DNA of 5,664 nucleotides from Bacteroidales bacterium. Lineage in GTDB: Bacteria; Bacteroidota; Bacteroidia; Bacteroidales; UBA10428. The notes under the pieces were generated by a model. That model was not told where the DNA came from. It ran no database searches and saw nothing but the letters and a program-made list of their open reading frames with translations. Positions 5,584 to 5,664 of this stretch are shown one piece after another. The stretch spans positions 1 to 5,664 of the forward strand of contig JAFGOZ010000463.1 in NCBI GenBank assembly GCA_016926235.1, read 5' to 3'. Positions within the stretch are counted from its first letter, which is position 1, and each line of letters starts with the position of its first letter. A program made the position numbers and the translations under genes.

Positions 5584-5628
5584 TGCCTTACAAGCAGGAG
5601 GTCACTGGTTCGAATCCAGTAGTTCCCA
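5584..5628 (+). tRNA. tRNA-Val(UAC) gene, 3' fragment only (attachment-site half)
   Basis: The segment holds the anticodon loop CTTACAA with anticodon TAC (5589-5591), the 3' anticodon strand GCAGG, a 5-nt variable loop, the T arm ACTGG-TTCGAAT-CCAGT (5604-5620), the 3' acceptor strand AGTTCCC (5621-5627) and discriminator A5628. The 5' half is missing. A complete gene needs CCTGC before the loop, and only TGC (5584-5586) is present, preceded by unrelated A/T-rich DNA. CCA is not encoded. This is the expected look of the tRNA end displaced when an element inserts into a tRNA gene. The intact, reconstituted copy should lie at the far end of the element, outside the window. Val identity is read from the anticodon. 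Confidence 0.85.
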
Positions 5629-5643
5629 CAAGAACACCGGAGG

Positions 5644-5664
5644 CCCGTTCACGAAGTGGACGGG
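5644..5664 (+). terminator. Terminator-like hairpin downstream of the tRNA fragment (cut by window edge)
   Basis: CCCGTTCAC (5644-5652), loop GAA, GTGGACGGG (5656-5664) form a 9-bp stem with one G-U pair, 15 nt after the tRNA end. It probably terminates the original tRNA transcript and so marks native chromosomal flank rather than element DNA. The U-tract expected of an intrinsic terminator would fall outside the window. Confidence 0.55.

Overview
The window looks like one end of a chromosomally integrated mobile element in a member of the Bacteroidota. The evidence is a Bacteroidetes-type tyrosine integrase, a primase with a VirE N-terminal (BT4734-like) domain, TTTG/TAnnTTTG-type promoter boxes, A/T-rich leaders without clear Shine-Dalgarno sequences, and a 3' fragment of a tRNA-Val(UAC) gene at the right edge. 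I cannot assign a genus.

All six credible genes lie on the minus strand and are described here in transcription order, right to left. The right edge (about 5584-5664) holds the tRNA-Val 3' fragment, read as the displaced attachment-site half, and a terminator-like hairpin. A 171-nt leader with a good promoter and an inverted repeat precedes the integrase (5412-4162). A 242-aa protein of unknown function (4140-3412) follows it closely. After a 113-nt regulatory gap come a small HTH_17/excisionase-like protein (3298-2945) and, overlapping it by 8 nt, a RepA-like RecA-fold helicase/ATPase (2952-1837). A 200-nt gap full of repeats separates this from a VirE_N/PriCT-type primase (1636-440). Last is a small unknown gene (398-42), and a consensus-like promoter (46-15) then reads left out of the window towards genes that are not visible.

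The most notable feature is the helicase-primase gap. Positions 1654-1850 carry an array of CGTAACA/TGTTACG heptamers whose layout is mirror-symmetric about position 1752. Two 48-nt modules of identical architecture face each other in inverted orientation. Each is exactly 32 nt from a central pair of 17-bp dyads, and one 32-nt arm is 29/32 A+T. With a hexameric-type helicase on one side and a primase on the other, the simplest reading is the element's replication origin. The logic recalls RSF1010 (RepA helicase, RepB' primase, inverted ssiA/ssiB) or phage-satellite origins (iterons flanking an A/T-rich stretch), but the sequence itself looks distinct.

Taken together the genes suggest an integrating element that excises (integrase, perhaps helped by the HTH protein) and replicates with its own helicase, primase and origin. 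No relaxase, coupling protein, capsid or packaging gene is visible, so an integrative mobilizable element and a phage satellite cannot be told apart. The other attachment end and any cargo lie beyond the left edge.
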